In this document: in pieces, positions 11,330 to 23,249 of the stretch | How the letters are laid out: each line of letters starts with the position of its first letter | Numbering within the stretch: position 1 is the stretch's first letter | Assembly (NCBI RefSeq): GCF_033115175.1 | Contig: NC_084834.1 | Location: 7,971,294-8,035,293, forward strand | DNA length: 64,000 nucleotides | From: Lepus europaeus | Lineage: Eukaryota; Chordata; Mammalia; Lagomorpha; Leporidae | Direction of reading: 5' to 3' | Made by a program: the position numbers and the translations under genes | The notes under the pieces: generated by a model | What the model was told of the DNA's origin: nothing | What the model saw: only the letters and a program-made list of their open reading frames with translations | Databases searched by the model: none

Positions 11330-11667
11330 TTTTAAATTTTTATTTATTCATCCCAGTATATTTGAAAGGCAGGCAGAGACAGAGACACAAACAGAAAGAG
11401 ATCTTCCATACACCAGTTCATTCATCAATCAAATGCTCACAACAGCCAGGGCTGAGGGAAGCCAAAGTCAGGAGCCCACAACTCAATCTGAATCTCCCAC
11501 ATGGGTGACAGAGACCCAACTACTTGAGCCGTCACTTAGTGCTGTCTAGGGTGCACATTAGCAGGAAACTGAAATTGAAAGTGAAGCCAGGCCTGGAACC
11601 TAGTCACTCTGACACAGGATGTGGGTATCCCCGCAGAGTTGTAACCACTGTGCCAAATGCCCATCCC
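11330..11667 (-). mobile_element. C-SINE, older subfamily
   Basis: Tail TTTATTTATTC at left, AAATGCCCATCCC head at right, with a 'gcaggcagagacagagaca' tail-proximal region. Confidence 0.85.
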
Positions 11668-12234
11668 TACAATCAAATTATAAACACAAAAACCATCTTG
11701 AATATCTTGAACAATGCCCAGGAGGACGTTAAAAGACTGATCCTCCATGACCAAGGAGAATTTATTTCAGAAATGCAAAGTGGCTTATAGCTTTAAAAAC
11801 TGTCAGTATAACTCACTAGATTAATAAGTCACAAGAGAGAAATTATATGATCATCTTGATGCATGCCAAAAATGCCTTTAATAAAATTTAACATCTATTT
11901 CCAATAAAAATACTTAGTAAAGTAGGATATTTTCTTAACTCATTGACGTCAGAAACAAAACAGAGGTGTTGCTAATATATTAAGTTAATGTACCAAAGAA
12001 GAGCTGTAAAGGTTGAAAATGTTCACTTTTAAAGGTATTTTAAGCTATTTATACCATATATATAGTAGATATATATAAAATATATACTGTATAGTTAAAC
12101 TATGGACTATATAGTATACTACACACACACACACACAAATGGAGTGGGTGTTTTGAAGGCATTGTAAACTATATATACTATGTATATGATATACATATAA
12201 ACTATATACCATATGGCATACTATACATATATTC
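11668..12234. other. AT-rich intergenic sequence with TA/AC microsatellite
   Basis: From about 12050 to 12230 the sequence is a patchwork of TATATA and ACACAC tracts with TATAC units. The rest is unique. Confidence 0.6.
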
Positions 12235-12528
12235 AGGGGTGGATGTTTTGGTCAATGGTTAAGGGACAACCACATCTCTTATCTGTGTGCCTGGGTTCCA
12301 GTCCTGGAGCTGCTTCCTGCTAATGTGTACCATGAGAGGCAACAGGCCATTGTGTCCCTACTGCTCACACAGGAGAGCTGAACTGAATTTTGGGCTCCTG
12401 GCTTCAGCCTGGCCCAGTCATGGCTATTGCAGGCATTTGGGGAGTGAACAAATGGTTCAAAAATCTCTCTCTGTCTCTTTCTGTGTGTTTCTCTGCCTTC
12501 CAAATAAAATGAAAATAAGTAAATAAAA
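12235..12528 (+). mobile_element. C-SINE, older subfamily
   Basis: Head GGGGTGGATGTTTTGG, diverged middle and an AAATAAAATGAAAATAAG tail. Confidence 0.85.
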
Positions 12529-12699
12529 ACTGAAAAATCCACTATATATATAAAGATATATATACACAAAATTAATGATCAGATTATACATTAAAATATC
12601 TAATTAGAAAACATTGGCAGAAAAAATTCCAATTTTAATAACTAAAATGTAAATTACAATCAGAAAACTTCATTGAGAGGAGCTATCTGAATAAAATCC

Positions 12700-12900
12700 A
12701 TTTTAAATATTTTTTTTCTATTTGAGATGTAGAGATGGCAGAGGGAGAGTTGCCATTCAGTGGCTCACTTGGGGTATGAAGCCTCCCAGGGCCTACACTA
12801 GTAGGTATCCTGGATCAGCTTGAGCCAGAGCCAGGTACTGAACCCAGGCACTCACATGTGGGACATGGGGATCTTCACCAGTAGGTCAAACATCACCCCA
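12700..12900 (-). mobile_element. C-SINE, degraded
   Basis: About 200 bp remain. Recognisable parts are the tail side 'tatttgagatgtagagat' and the head-side 'tgaacccaggcactcacatg'. Confidence 0.65.
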
Positions 12901-13149
12901 GAAATGACCAGATTTTACTGAATGCAATGCTTAAATTACTATTCTGGATTTATTCATAAATACTCATTTAAATACTCAATTAAGTGATTCCACAATTTAC
13001 ACATATTTCAAAACATTATGTTGTATATCATGAATATATATACTTTTTAATTTTTCAATTAAGAAAAGATGTCAACTCTTTGCATATAAATACTTTCTGG
13101 ATGGATTCGAGGTGTAAGTGTGCCAGATGAAGTGTAAGAAGGACTAGGA

Positions 13150-13365
13150 GAACAAAAAGGCTGTATAGGGGCCTGTACGAGATGCAGCTGCTCCACTTCC
13201 AATCCAGCTCCCTGCTATGGCCTGGGAAAGCAGAAGATTGCCCAAGTCCTTGGGCGCCTGTACCCGCATGGGAGACCCAGAAGAAGCTCCTGGTTCCTGG
13301 TTTTGGATCAGCCCAGCTCCAGCCGTTGAGACAATTGGGTGAGGAGTGAACCTGCAGATGGAAGA

Positions 13366-13403
<38 letters not shown>

Positions 13404-13452
13404 TTCTCTCTGTAACTCTGCTTTCCAAATAAATAAATAAATCTTTTTTTTA
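13150..13452 (+). mobile_element. C-SINE with expanded pyrimidine run
   Basis: The head is truncated or diverged; the element is clear from CTGCTCCACTTCC on. A CT run with TTTCT interruptions (13362-13412) is an expanded version of the normal tract. Confidence 0.85.
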
Positions 13453-13469
13453 AAAGGTAATAATATTTT

Positions 13470-13801
13470 TAAAGATTTTGTAAAGATTTATTTACTTGAA
13501 AGACAGTTACAGAGAGAGGTAGAGAGGTAGAGACATAGAGAGAGAGGTCTTCCATCTGCTGCTTCATTCCCCAGATGACCGCAATGGCAGGAGCTGAGCT
13601 GATCCAAAGCCAGGAGCCTCCTTGGGTCTGCTACGTGGGTGCAGGGCCCCAAAGACTTGAGCCATCCTTTGCTGCCTTCCCAGGTGCACCAGCAGGGAGC
13701 TGAATTGGGAAGTGGAGCAGCCAGGACATATACCAGTGCCCATATGGGATGCCAGCGCCACAGGCCATGGCTTTAACCCAATGTGTCACAGCGCCAGCCC
13801 C
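13470..13801 (-). mobile_element. C-SINE, left member of a back-to-back pair
   Basis: Full length in reverse orientation; its head end (CAGCGCCAGCCCC) abuts the next SINE. AATAATATTTTT flanks the pair as a whole (about 13459 and 14089), which suggests one insertion landed in the other's tail. Confidence 0.9.
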
Positions 13802-14088
13802 TATTTCGGAGGCAGAGGGAGAGAGAAGTCTTCCATCCACTAGTTCACTTCCCAAATGGCCACAATGTCTAGAGCTGGGCCAGGCCAAAGCCAGGACCCA
13901 AGAGCTTCTTCTGGGTCCCCCATGCAGGTACAGGGTCCATGGACTTGGGTCATCTTCTACTGCTTTCCCAGGCTGTAAGAGAGAGCTGGATCAGAAGTGG
14001 AGCAGCTGTGACTCGAACCAGCACGCATATGGGATGCCGGCACTGCAGGCAGCAGCTTTACCTGCTATCCCAGCATGGTGGCCCTGGG
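13802..14088 (-). mobile_element. C-SINE, right member of the pair
   Basis: The A tail is lost at the junction with the preceding SINE. The head at the right is recognisable (CCCAGCATGGTGGCCCTGGG). Confidence 0.85.
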
Positions 14089-14199
14089 AATAATATTTTT
14101 CCTTTTGGAACTCAGCAGGCCTTTTAAAATTATGTCACAGAGAAATCAGGGACTAAAAAGAATAAGATCAATATTTTTTACTTTTTAAACTTCTGTGCT

Positions 14200-14470
14200 G
14201 TGAGGCAGGCACATAGGATGTATGTTCGGCATCACAGCTAAGATGACACTCAGGACACCTGCATTCTGTGTCAGAGTGCCTGGGTCGAGTTCTGGCACCG
14301 ATTCTGACTCCAGCTCCCTGATAATGCGCACCATGGGCGGCAGCAGTGATGGCTCAAGTGCTTGGGTCCCTGCCACTCACCTGGGTGCAGTCATTCAGTG
14401 AGTGAACTAGTGAATGGAAGATTGATCTCTTGTCTCTCTTGGTCTCTCTGCCTTTCAAGTAAACAAATAT
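14200..14470 (+). mobile_element. C-SINE, older subfamily, middle deleted
   Basis: From 'ggatgtatgttcggcatcac' to CTTTCAAGTAAACAAAT. About 50 bp of the centre are missing. Confidence 0.8.
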
Positions 14471-14873
14471 TAAATTTCTGCATTGCAAACAATGAAACAA
14501 AAACTTACAATTCACATGAAAAAGAAGGGAGGAAGACATGATAAACTGGGAAAATGTTTTACAACATGATGCGTAACAAAGGGCTAAAAATAAGTTTTTA
14601 CATAAACAGAAAACAGCAAAAGATGACAAAATACAATATGGATAGGAAATTTAGGGAAAAGAATATATGCAAATGACCAATAAACATACAAAGAGTTCAA
14701 GCTCATTAGGAAGCAAAGACTGGCCAATCAGGGTAAAAAATATTGACATATCTTGCTTTTATCTAATTGACAAATATTAAGAGATATTAAGAAGGTTAAT
14801 AATATCTATAGTTGGATGTGGTTTCAGGAAATAAATACTTAACTGCCAGTGGGTGGAAGTATAGATTAGTATA
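14471..14873. other. AT-rich intergenic sequence, no recognised feature
   Basis: Purine-rich and AT-rich. Nothing resembles a gene or a known repeat. Confidence 0.5.
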
Positions 14874-14888
14874 ATAATTCTAAAGGAG

Positions 14889-15205
14889 GGACTGGTACTG
14901 TGGCATAGTGGGTAAAAGCACCGCTTGCAGAGCCAGCATCCTATGTGGATACCGGTTTGAGTCCTGGCTGCTCCACTTCTGATTCAGCTCTCTGCTGTGG
15001 CCTGGGAAAGCAGTGGAAGATGGCCCAAGTCCTTGGCCTTTGCACCTGCATGTGAGACTCGAAAAAAGCACCTGGCTCCTGGCTTTGGATTGGCCCAACT
15101 CCAGCCACTGTGGCCATTTGGGGAGTGAACCAGCAAATGGAAAACTCTCTCTCTCTGCCTCTCTGTAACTCTGCCTTTCAAATAAATAAATAAATCTTTA
15201 AAAAA
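14889..15205 (+). mobile_element. C-SINE with perfect 15-bp target-site duplication
   Basis: ATAATTCTAAAGGAG occurs at 14874-14888 and 15206-15220. Head, B box, CT run and AAATAAATAAATAAATC tail are all present. Confidence 0.96.
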
Positions 15206-15220
15206 ATAATTCTAAAGGAG

Positions 15221-15555
15221 AGCTTGGCATTGTGATAAAAATGATCCAAAGCCCCTCATGCAGGAATTAATTCCAAAGAAATAAAGCACATAAGATGCAC
15301 AGTGAATCAAAAAGGATACCCACTGTGCCTTTTTTGTGATAGAAAAACTCAGGCGAGTCCAGACACTTAAGTAAACTACAGCACACACCTGCAGGGGGAG
15401 CCACTGCAGTTTGTGCCATGACATGGTCATTCTGTATGGAATGACACCTGGACAAGTGGTTGGTTGAACAGAAGCCTATTCCAGAGCAGTGCTTACAGTG
15501 TTTTTCACTTATGTGCAAACGTGTTTGCTGGAAAATGTGTATGTCGACCCAGAGA
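15221..15555. other. Intergenic sequence, no recognised feature
   Basis: Unique. Minus-strand frames of 72-83 codons here have no supporting signal. Confidence 0.5.
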
Positions 15556-15845
15556 AATGAAAGGCAGAGTGACAGAAACAGAGACAGACGACCAGAGATC
15601 TTCCAGGTGCTGAGTCACTCCTCAAATGCCCACAATAGCCAGAGAGCTGGGCCAGGCGAAGCCAGGAGCCAGGAATTCCATACGAGTCTCCCACATCAGT
15701 GGCGGGGACCCAGGTATGAGCCATCATCTGTTGCTTCTCAGAGTGGCATTAGCAGGTAGCTGGATCAGCTGGGACTTGAACCCAGGCACGCCAATGTGGG
15801 ATGAAGACGTCACAAATGGCAGCTTAACCACTCAGTGTGTGTCCT
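15556..15845 (-). mobile_element. C-SINE, older subfamily
   Basis: Starts at 'gaaatgaaaggcagagtgac' and ends near 'aaccactcagtgtgtgtcc'. The A tail is lost. Confidence 0.82.
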
Positions 15846-16564
15846 ATTTTAGAACACTGCTCCGTTTTTAATATACTGACCCTACGTGTGGCTCCTCCCA
15901 GAGTGGCAGGGCGTTTGTTAGCAATCTAGCACAGACATGACAACGATGATGATGTCAAGGGCACTTCTCCCTAAAGCAGCACACTTGGTCCTAAAGAAAA
16001 ATATAAAGATCTGAGTAATTAGAGAAAACATTTGGAGGTATTTAGAATACCAGAAATAAGGTGATTCAAATAAAGCCAATTAGCTCCATCCTCAAAAACA
16101 TGACCTTAAAAAATGAATTAAATATCCATGTATCCCTTTAAACACTCTGATACCAAAATATCACATTGATATCACATGAGACAGTGTCTAGAAACTTCAA
16201 CTCTTGAATATGCACACATTCCTGTAATGAAAGCATCATTGTAAAGTGTCATTCACTCCCATTTGTCGTCAGAGTCCAGAAAAATAGTATTATTGCAAGG
16301 CCAAGTACATTGCACATCATTGCCAGAAACACATTTCTGGCAAAGAAATAGGACTGGTAATTGAACCATAGGCAACTTTTAAAGAAATTTTTGTCTTACA
16401 AATATTTCCTTGGAATTACATATTTTATATTCTTGTAATTCTTGGAATTACAAATTTTATATTCTACAAACAAATGATTGGAAAATTTCAGACCTTGCCA
16501 TCATAAATTCTATTCCTAGTTGTAGCACTGCTACACTGTTTAGCTTGGACAAACTTCTTGTTTA
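15846..16564. other. Intergenic sequence with one local duplication
   Basis: Unique sequence apart from an imperfect 32-bp tandem duplication at 16409-16468, listed separately. Confidence 0.5.
16409..16468. repeat. Imperfect tandem duplication, 32-bp unit
   Basis: CTTGGAATTACA followed by TATTTTATATTC recurs 32 bp later with few changes. Confidence 0.8.
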
Positions 16565-16640
16565 AAGAAGTTATTTATTTTCATTTCATTTGAAAGGCAG
16601 AGAACAACTCGGACACATGCTCACAGAGACAGAGAGAGAT
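16565..16640 (-). mobile_element. C-SINE tail fragment
   Basis: Only the tail side remains (TTTCATTTGAAAGGCAGAG followed by 'agacagagagagatg'). Confidence 0.65.
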
Positions 16641-17024
16641 GTGAGGTGTGTAGCGGGATTGGACAGAGATATGGGACACTAAGGCCCTTAACAGGAAAAC
16701 AGCTTTTCTTCTTGCTGGCGGAGGAGAGCTGAGTTTTGTCTCCATTCTCTGGGCCTGGAACAAAGCAGGGCATTCTTACATACTCTGCCACAAACAACTT
16801 TAAGTTTTCTGATACATGCTCAGTTACACAACTTTCGATTGGCTATCTTAGAGCTGCAGCAGTCCTTACACACCTTCACACACAGTTACACCTGCAGCAC
16901 CCGAACCGCTGTGGCTCACCTACCTGCGTCACTTCAGTTGACCTATTGCATTGCAGTATTTCTCAGAAAATTCCCTCCACCCTGCCCCAGTTTGATAGCC
17001 TCCACTGTTTTTGTCTTTAGCCAG
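16641..17024. other. Intergenic sequence, no recognised feature
   Basis: Unique. Frames of 94 and 112 codons overlap here and run into the next SINE, which argues against coding. Confidence 0.5.
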
Positions 17025-17310
17025 TTTTTTTTTTTTTTTTTCTCAAGGGAAGAGGCCCTGCCACAAAGGAGAGAGAGAAAGAGAGAGAGAGAGAGATCTA
17101 TTGAGATCTATCATCTGCTGGTTCACTCCCCTACAACAGCTGACCTAAGCGAGGAGCCTAGAACTCAATCTACTTGAGCCATCACCTACTGTCTCCCATG
17201 ATGTGCGTTAACAGGAGGCTGGAATCAGAAACAGGGCCAGGACTCAGACTCAGGCTCTCTGATACAGGATGTGTGCACCCCAAGAGATGTCTTAACCACT
17301 ATGCCCAACA
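17025..17310 (-). mobile_element. C-SINE, older subfamily
   Basis: Poly(T) of 18 at the left, GA-rich run and a head ending 'taaccactatgcccaacat'. Internally rearranged near the tail. Confidence 0.82.
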
Positions 17311-18076
17311 TAGAGAGGGAGAGAGCGAGCGGCAGTAAGGGTGAGCCAGATAATCCTGATAGCCTACTTTCAGTGAAGAGAGAAAAAAATGCTATAGATA
17401 GGCTGATTGCAAGTTGATTACAAAAAGAAATACTATAGTCCCACAAATAAAAAGCGTGTGTAAACTTTAATATTTTCAGTGTTTCACACTGATGGAGGGA
17501 TCCTAGCTTGGTGCCTTGCTGAGGAGTGTATACAACTTCCACTTTAGAAAGACCCAAGTTTCCAAGGTTGAGAAATGCTGAGAGGCAAGCTTACCGTATT
17601 GTTCCAATTTGTTCAGCCGTATCCATTAATCCATTAATCAATCTGTAACTCTGTAACTGCTGAATCTCTTTTTTTTTTTTTTTTCCTTCAGGAATGTACA
17701 AGCCAATTTAGTATAGAAACTCCAGTGTGAAACCACATATTTTGGATAAAGGGTTTAAAATAAAAAACTTGTTGAGACAAGTTAAATAGTTTCCTCAATT
17801 CACTTCAGCACAGTTGGAAACACAGGGATTATCACAGGCTGCTAATTTTCACTAGTTGCAAAATCTAAAGTTCTTATTGCAAGGGTCTGGTACCAATTGT
17901 AGATCCTCTTAAGAAGTTGAACATTCCCCGTAGAGACCAGTGAAGACTCCATAGTACCCCAAAGTATTGGCACCATGCAATTTGGAATCTCTCCAACAGT
18001 AGCAATTTACTCTTTAGATTTCTCTTCTCCCAACTTTGGCAGATTTACTAACCCAGCTCCAAGGAGCAATACATTT
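17311..18076. other. Intergenic sequence, possible hAT scrap
   Basis: 'ccaaggttgagaaatgctg' at about 17558-17576 resembles the end of a MER5-type hAT element. Otherwise unique with one poly(T) at about 17668. Confidence 0.45.
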
Positions 18077-18305
18077 AGACCAGTGATTCTCAAAACAGGC
18101 CATGGGAGAGAGCAGACAGTCGATCCCAGCCCCTCCCCTCCCTCACTGAAGCGTGGATAGCAATCTCTAGGTGGGTGTGAGAGCAAAAGAGTTTCATTCT
18201 ATAATTTTATATAACATATTTTTATATTTACATAATTTTATTTTGCAACAACATTACTGGAATAGCAAGATGTATAAATTGAAAAAGATTGAGAAATACT
18301 AATAA
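18077..18305. mobile_element. hAT-type nonautonomous DNA transposon
   Basis: The left end CAGTGATTCTCAAAAC and the right end 'gattgagaaatact' are inverted relatives of the CAGTG-TTCTCAA termini of MER1-type hAT elements. No transposase is encoded, as expected for this class. Confidence 0.6.
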
Positions 18306-18864
18306 ATACTGAAAATTACTGTGAAGGAAGGAGAGCTGAAAAGAGCTGGCCATTTAACTGGGAGCTTAAGAAAATGTTCTTGGCTGGAGAGGTGACAGAG
18401 GGACGAGGCGGATCACGCTGTACCAGAGTGTTCTGTTCCAGCTTCCTCCCTCATCCCAGACTTGTCTAGCTCAGGAGCAAGCTGTGAATCTGGATGGCTT
18501 AATCTGTGACTTGATTAGCTCGATTAAAGGCCGAGTTATGTTGAAATATTTGGCACCGTATTTTAGAACTGCAACACATCAGTATCGTCCCTTGCTGCGA
18601 GGCAGTTCCAAAAGTCGAAGGGCTTTAACTGGGGCTGGAGGTGATCGGCACAGTAAACAGGGGAAGATTTGGTAATAAGGGATGGGGGAGGGAGGAAGAG
18701 AAACCATATTTGGGGAGAAAAGAAATATTTTTAATTCACTTAATTTTTAAATTTATGTAAAAATGCAAAATCACAAAGAATAATCATAAAGTTGAATATT
18801 GCCAATAGGTAAAAAATGCTATTCAGTACAATGCACAGATATTTAACATTTTTGTTCTTTTTAA
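18306..18864. other. Intergenic sequence, no recognised feature
   Basis: Unique and partly AT-rich. Confidence 0.5.
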
Positions 18865-19203
18865 ATACAATTTTTATTTATTTAATTTTATTTGAAAAGC
18901 AGAAAAAGAGACAGAAAGTGACAGAGACAGAGAGAGAGAGAGACATCTACTCACTGGTTCACTCCTCAAGTGCCCACAACAACCAAGGTTGGGTCAAACC
19001 AAAGTCAGGAGCTGGGAATTCAATCTGGATCTCCCACATGGGTGGCAGGGACCCAACTACTTGAGTCATCACCTATTCCCTCCAGGGTATGCATTAGCAG
19101 AAGGTGGAATGGGAAGCAGAATTGGAACTCAAACCCAGGAACTCTGATAGAGGAGGTGGGCATCCCAAGCAGTGTCTTAACCACTGCACCAGATGCTTGT
19201 CCC
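18865..19203 (-). mobile_element. C-SINE, older subfamily
   Basis: Tail TTTATTTATTTAATTT at left and head 'accagatgcttgtccc' at right. Flanks TTGTTCTTTTTAAA and TTATTCTCTTTTTAAA resemble a decayed target-site duplication. Confidence 0.86.
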
Positions 19204-19293
19204 TTTATTCTCTTTTTAAAATTTGTTTTATATATTTAAGTTGCACAAGATGATGTTCTGATATACATATGCATTCTGAAATGATAACTAAGA
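19204..19293 (-). mobile_element. Ancient L1 3' UTR, antisense, left part
   Basis: 'ttgcacaagatgatgttctg' and 'tctgaaatgataact' match an old L1 3' UTR. The element continues at 19872 beyond an inserted LTR. Confidence 0.75.
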
Positions 19294-19871
19294 TGTTACC
19301 GGTCACAGAAGGGAGGGTGGTTGCCGGAGCGAGTTTCTTGGGTTCTTTCCTTAGCTCAGTATAGAAATAAAAAGTGAGGAAACAATTTGCAAAGAGGAGG
19401 AAACTTTTATTTGATTGGCAAGTGACAGAAAAGCATGTGGTCCAAGAGGAGCGCAGGCAGAGTGCCCAAACAGGACACTGGCTTTCCAGAAGTGCTCAGG
19501 GTTTTTAAGGCATTACTATCTGTTTATTGGGTCATTCTATGGGAGTGCCTAGGGGATGGGGGGTTTCATAACTGTGTGTTGATTGGTTTGGGGCTCATGG
19601 AGATAGCAGGGATCTCTGGGAGACACAGCTCGTCTCCCTAGGGACTCAGCCCCCTCCTCTGCTAGCACTGGGTGGAAGATTGCAGCTAACCTGAAGACAT
19701 GATTTAAAACCACAAGGTCACACATGCAACACTAGAAGCTATAGCAGAGGCGATGCTGGCTGGTCTGGAAGTAAGCTTTCCAGCCACAGCTGGCAGCATG
19801 CTTGTGAAGGACATTCTACCAAGTCTGAGGGGCCCACGGACTCCCAGCCCACTGGACGGTCTCATGTGTCA
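19294..19871 (-). mobile_element. Solo LTR of an endogenous retrovirus, antisense
   Basis: It interrupts the L1 relic. Read on the minus strand it begins TGACACATGAGACC and ends CCGGTAACA, giving TG...CA termini, and it carries CCAATCAA, a polyadenylation signal (AATAAA) and a following T-rich region. Candidate 4-bp duplication: AAGA at left, AGGA at right, one mismatch. Class I (gammaretrovirus-like) is my inference from length and layout. No internal viral genes are present. Confidence 0.7.
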
Positions 19872-20535
19872 AGGACATTAATATATCCATTATCTCATAC
19901 AGTTACTTGTGTGTGTGAGAGAGAGAAAGAGAGAGAGAAAAGAACTCTTAAACCTCTTAGCAAATTTCCAGGGTACAATGCTATCCATAGTCCTCATTCT
20001 GTATTTTGGATCTCTAGATTTATTCATCCTACATAAGTGCAAGTTTGCATCTGTTGACCTGTATTTCCCAATTTCCACGCTCTTTCTCAACCCCGGTAAT
20101 ATTCACTGTTGTAAGCCTCTGTTTCCATGTGTTTGACTTAAAAAATAAAATTCCATTTATGAGATAACTCAATTGTGTTCTTATGGTGTCTGACTTATTT
20201 CATTTAGCCCAATGTCTTCCAGTTTCATCCATATTCTTGCAAGTGGTAGAACCTCTTTCTTTATAAATTCTCAGTAACATTCCATTGTGCATATTTACAT
20301 CAGTTTCTTTACCTATGTATCCACTGACAGGTGCTTAAGTTGTTTCCTTATCTTGGCTGTTGTGACTCATGCTGCAAAGAATGTGAGAGTGTTCTGCATG
20401 GTGCCGATTTGATTTCCTGTGGATAGATAACAAGAAGAGGGTTAGCTGGGTCAAATAGTAGTTCTATTTTTAATTTTTTGAGTAACCTCCATACTGTTTT
20501 CCTTAATGGCTTCTCTAGTAGTATTTAACATTTTA
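19872..20535 (-). mobile_element. Ancient L1, 3' UTR and ORF2 end, antisense, right part
   Basis: Recognisable stretches are 'ttaatatatccattatctca', 'tctctagatttattcatcct' and the ORF2-derived 'cattccattgtgcatattta'. It is broken by many stops. Confidence 0.85.
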
Positions 20536-21346
20536 GGGTAACAAGTCTATTGCTTCCAGAAATTGGAATTACAAAATAATAATCAAAAGGCTATATTAAA
20601 TAGAAGCAGACAGACACGTTTTCACACTCCTAATCCACTCGGTTCACCGTAATTCTACTGTTAAGAAATACATTCCCCAGAGAAGGAATTGAGACATTCC
20701 ACCTGTATCCTATGGAGGCCAACTTATTTTAAGATGCAAGCAGAGCCACTTTTGAAGGCTAGGACTCCTGTATTTTTGTGTTTCTTGTGACCTTTTTTTC
20801 AGGCCATATGGTGCAGCTGGGTCCCACAGGAGGCTACTAGGTTGGCCTGGGATGACTTATCTGGGTTAAAATACTCAAACTAATTCTGCGCTTGCCATCC
20901 TTCCTAAAGTGCTTCATTAAAAGCCGTCAGTAGGTGGGTAAAATTGCTTAACAGAGTGAAAACTCTAATTCACAATAATTATCTAAAAGATAATTATCTG
21001 AAAGTGAATTAAAGTCTGATGCATGAAGTTCTTTCTGAGATCCAAAAGTTTGTCTTTTAAAGCTTTCCTGGAATATGAGCTGATGCTCCTACATTTCCAA
21101 GGAGAGTTCCTTTCAGACCTGTCTTAGCAAACAGATAAAAATCATTTTTAATTAGTTCACCATTCATATGCAAATAAACACTGCTACAGAATGTCAAGAG
21201 TGCTTGAAAGGACTTCCTAAAGAAGCGTCCCTCTGGGTTCCTTTTTCATTAATGATTTATTCAGCAAACTTTCTTCAGAAAAAGTACAAAGGTCACAATT
21301 ATACCATGCTAGAATTACTCTAGTTTCTTTCTTTCTTTCTTTCTTT
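20536..21346. other. Intergenic sequence ending in a TTTC microsatellite
   Basis: Unique sequence. (TTTC)n at about 21326-21345 directly precedes the next SINE tail. Confidence 0.5.
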
Positions 21347-21651
21347 TTAAGATTTATTGATTTATTTATTCAAAAGGCAGAGTGACAGGAGAGAGAAAGT
21401 AAAATCTTCCATCTGCTTCCACCCGCAAATGACTACAATGGCCAGGCCAAAGCCAAGAGCTAGGAACTCCATCTGGGTGTCCCATGTGGGTGGCAAGGGC
21501 CCAGATACCTGGGATTCATCTTCCACTGCCTTGCCAGGTGCATTAGTGTGGAGCTGGATGCGAGTGGAGCAGACAGGACTCGTCTCTCTGATACGGAGTA
21601 CCAGTGTCACAAGTAGAGATTTGGCCTGTTGCACCATTAACTCTGGCTCCA
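21347..21651 (-). mobile_element. C-SINE
   Basis: Tail AAGATTTATTGATTTATTTATT at left, with head region 'ttaactctggctcc' at right. Moderately diverged. Confidence 0.86.
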
Positions 21652-21861
21652 TTACTGAAATCCTCCTCATGACTTTTATCACACAAGAATGGTAATTGTG
21701 GCATGTGTAGAAACTTTGTGAGAAACAGTCCAGACGGCACTTCCTTATGGCTTGATTTTTAGCTATTCCTAGGACATTCATTTCAACATTCAACAAGATT
21801 CTGGAAAATTTTGTGGGTTTTGTCTTGGTTTGCCTAATGAATATTTATCTGTATCTTTTGT

Positions 21862-22176
21862 CAAAAATGTATTTTATTTATTTGAAAGGCAGAGTTTGAG
21901 AGAGAGAGAGAGAGAGATCTTCCATCCACTGGTTCACTCCAAAAGCTTGCAACAGCCAAGACTAGAGCAGGTGGAAGCCAGGAGACAGGAACTCTATCCA
22001 GATTTCCCATGTGGGTGGCAGGAACTCACCCACTTAACTCATCACCTGCTGCCTCCCTGGGTTCACATTAGCAGAAACTGGAATTGGAAGCAGAGCAGAG
22101 ACTCAAACCCAGGGATTCTAGTATGCAATAAGAGCATCCCAAATAGTGCTGTAACCACTTTGCCACAACAACTGTC
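21862..22176 (-). mobile_element. C-SINE, older subfamily
   Basis: Tail TTTATTTATTTGAAAGGC, (GA)n run at about 21899-21915, head 'gccacaacaactgtcc'. Confidence 0.87.
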
Positions 22177-22526
22177 CTGATTTATCTTTATCTTTTTCCT
22201 CCTAAGGAACGTGTTGCCAGACGGGACAAAGGTAAAGATCCAAAGCATTGTTTCAAAGTAATAAGGAGAGCAAACCTCAGTGCACTGAGGCTGGAGGCGG
22301 AGACAGAGCCTCCCAGCTAAATTCCAGCTTGTTTAGCTACCAAAGAACCTGTGAGTGTGAGAAGTAATGTCACAAGTCACTGAACCACGGGGCGGTTTAT
22401 GTACTGTACAGACATGGCAATAGCTGTCTAAGATGCTTAGATAGACTGAATTGGCTTTATTATTAACTTAAAGAGACTAAATGTTAGGAAGTGGAAAAAT
22501 ATGAAAAGAAATGACATAAAATACAA
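22177..22526. other. Intergenic sequence, no recognised feature
   Basis: Unique. Confidence 0.5.
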
Positions 22527-22584
22527 GATGGGGGAATGGATGATCAGCCTAGCAGTTAAGATACTTGCATCTCATGGGGCTGGC

Positions 22585-22878
22585 ATTGAGGGGGTGAGAG
22601 GGGTTAGAGAATCTTCCATCCACTGGTTCATTCCTCAAATCCCAAATGGCCACAATAGCTGGTGCTGGGCCAGGCTGAACCTAGAAGCCAGGAACTCCAT
22701 CTTGCTCTATCAAGTGGGTGGCAGGAACTCTAGTACTCGAATTATCATCTGCTGCCTTCCCAGCACATTAGCAAGAAGCTGGATGGGAGGCTAAGTAGCT
22801 AGGACTCAAATTTGTACTCCAGTAAGGGATGTAGGCATTCCAGGCAGCTGCTCAACCTGCTGTGCCACGTGCCTGCTC
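22585..22878 (-). mobile_element. C-SINE, tail-truncated, inside an older C-SINE
   Basis: From 'gagaatcttccatccactgg' to the head 'gccacgtgcctgctcc'. The A tail is absent, replaced by a G-rich junction. Confidence 0.8.
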
Positions 22879-22944
22879 CCCCCATCTCCCCAGTATCCTG
22901 ATCCTGGCTTCCTGCTAATGCACACTCTGGAAGGCAGTGGTGGT

Positions 22945-23249
22945 TGTTGCTGTGGATTTGTTCTGAGAGGAAGAGGGTGGGGGGGCAAGAGGTGCGTTGT
23001 CACCACACAGACCCCGAGAGCCGGGTGAAAGCCGGCCTGAGGAGCAGCCTGCAGACTCCTTTATTTCAGTTGGTACAGCAGCTTAAATAGCCAAGGCAGC
23101 CAATCCGGCCAAGGGGTGGTTTATGCCCTAACCAATCACAGCCTGTTGCCAGGCAGGCTCTGTTGCCAGGTGGGTTTCAGAGCCATTCCTGAGTAACTGA
23201 TGCTCGCTTGCCAGCGGCCATCTAGGCATGGCCTTCTCATTCCACCACA
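22945..23249 (-). mobile_element. Solo LTR of an endogenous retrovirus (copy A), antisense
   Basis: TG...CA termini, with GGTGGT (22939-22944) and GGTGAT (23250-23255) as a 6-bp target-site duplication with one mismatch, typical of class II elements. Read on the minus strand it shows CCAAT-type boxes, a TATTTAA box (23083-23089) and AATAAA (23060-23065). It is an inverted relative of the LTR at 23982. No internal viral sequence is present. Confidence 0.85.
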
